Positions 6,811 to 7,346 of a DNA stretch of 7,346 bases are shown piece by piece; position 1 is the stretch's first letter; each line of letters opens with the position of its first letter. Below the pieces are notes generated by a model, which saw only the letters and a program-made list of their open reading frames with translations, did no database searches and was not told the origin of the DNA. This DNA is from Chloroflexota bacterium. GTDB lineage: Bacteria; Chloroflexota; Dehalococcoidia; Lucifugimonadales; Lucifugimonadaceae. Position numbers and translations under genes: made by a program. The stretch is from NCBI GenBank assembly GCA_002725925.1, contig PBRL01000005.1:53393-60738 (forward strand), read 5' to 3'.

Positions 6811-6844
6811 GTTTTGACCTTTTTTTACTTCGGCAGTTTTGACC
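6811..6844. repeat. short direct repeat GTTTTGACC x2
   Basis: The nine-base word GTTTTGACC occurs at 6811-6819 and again at 6836-6844 (on the coding strand GGTCAAAAC). The copies are 25 bases apart in the gap between the DUF1501 stop and the NHL start, and the first copy overlaps the NHL ribosome-binding region. It may be a duplicated regulatory word or chance. Confidence 0.35.
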
Positions 6845-6845
6845 G

Positions 6846-7346
6846 TTACTTTAATATGAATTCGGGCTTTTCGAAATTTCCGCCGACCACGGAGACGGCA
6901 TCGAGACCCATCCAGTCCTCTACAAGGGTGGTGTATACGCTACGGAAATCCGTTGCTGGGATCAGATCTCCCTGATCAAGGTCACTGGGTCTTGTCGATG
7001 GATATTCGCCGTATTGGCCGCCTTTGACTCCTTTACCGATGGCAAGGCACACCCCGCCAGCACCGTGATCAGTTCCGCCGCCATTATCGTGAACCCGCCG
7101 TCCGAACTCCGAGAACAGGAACATGACAACGTTATCTGCAGCGTTGTGAGATGCGAGGTCGTCGAAAAAATCGCGTATAGCTGTAGATACTTCCCCCCAT
7201 AGACGGGCGTGGGTCGCAACCTGATCGGCATGGGTATCGAATCCACTGTGATCTAGGTAAAAGATTCTCGAGCCAAGACCTGCCAGATGGATCTGTGCAA
7301 TACCTTTTAATTTTTTGCCTACACTTGTATCTGCGTATTCGATGTT
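6846..7346 (-). CDS. DUF1501 family protein, C-terminal part (5' end outside window)
   Basis: The frame is open to the right edge. The 166 visible residues are the C-terminal part of a DUF1501 protein, whose family members are usually about 400-480 residues, so more than half is missing. Signatures in visible numbering are GFDTHADQ at 35-42, SEFGRR at 79-84, NGGGTDHG at 88-95, VKGGQYG at 107-113, TDFR at 132-135 and VYTTLVEDWMG at 137-147. The Asp/His sites in GFDTH and TDHG resemble metal sites of the alkaline phosphatase/sulfatase-like fold to which the family is related. Members usually carry an N-terminal Tat signal and are exported; that end is not visible here. The biochemical role is unknown. 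An internal ATG at 7124 is not the start, because the conserved GFDTH region lies upstream of it. The stop is 38 bases from the NHL gene on the same strand. Confidence 0.93.
   Translation of the reverse strand, partial: NIEYADTSVGKKLKGIAQIHLAGLGSRIFYLDHSGFDTHADQVATHARLWGEVSTAIRDFFDDLASHNAADNVVMFLFSEFGRRVHDNGGGTDHGAGGVCLAIGKGVKGGQYGEYPSTRPSDLDQGDLIPATDFRSVYTTLVEDWMGLDAVSVVGGNFEKPEFILK

Noticed and set aside
6846..7124. A short 92-residue gene starting at the ATG at 7124
   Set aside because: The frame remains open to the window edge and its upstream part carries GFDTHADQ and other conserved DUF1501 sequence, so the ATG is an internal methionine.
6962..7246. Alternative minus-strand frame inside the DUF1501 region
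   Set aside because: The overlapping frame encodes the clear DUF1501 motifs (GFDTH, SEFGRR, TDHG, TDFR) throughout, so this one is an out-of-frame shadow.
1..7346. CRISPR arrays, insertion sequences, tRNA or rRNA genes, phage or defence genes
   Set aside because: I saw no regularly spaced repeats, transposase or integrase motifs, tRNA-like cloverleaf ends or defence-type domains; every gap is shorter than 300 bases.

Overview
The window is a stretch of ordinary bacterial chromosome. It holds eight protein-coding genes, one of them cut by the right edge, packed with short gaps and with no RNA genes, mobile elements or CRISPR arrays that I can see. The mix is a DUF1501 protein, an NHL-repeat propeller, a class II fumarase, a RidA-like protein, a tandem VOC protein, a CoxG-like SRPBCC protein, an MFS transporter and a bacterial D-glutamate cyclase domain. 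With moderate base composition, non-ATG starts and weak ribosome-binding sites, it resembles an environmental, probably marine, free-living bacterium. A Chloroflexota lineage such as SAR202 is my best guess, held with low confidence because nothing in the window fixes the taxon.

Left part (1-2714): a DUF4392 / D-glutamate cyclase-type gene on the plus strand faces an MFS exporter-type gene on the minus strand. A small CoxG-like gene is transcribed divergently from the MFS gene. The roughly 105 bases between the MFS start and the preferred CoxG start contain a plausible promoter for the CoxG-like gene.

Right part (2796-7346): five genes all on the minus strand, transcribed in the order DUF1501 (partial), NHL propeller, fumC, RidA-like, tandem VOC. 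Gaps are 38, 146, 93 and 14 bases. DUF1501-NHL and RidA-VOC look like co-transcribed pairs. fumC has the best ribosome-binding site and an AT-rich leader, so it probably has its own promoter. A 7-bp perfect inverted repeat lies between fumC and the RidA-like gene.

Functionally the window reads as small-molecule metabolism: fumarate/malate interconversion, a RidA-like protein that may handle reactive imines, a metal-dependent VOC enzyme, D-amino-acid handling and export. No single pathway is forced by the sequence. I do not see a defence system or other clearly new multi-gene system. The most distinctive signals are the in-frame stop just before the D-glutamate cyclase domain, the duplicated VOC unit with its conserved tail, the 28-residue insertion in an otherwise strictly 47-residue-periodic propeller, and the stand-alone CoxG-like protein.
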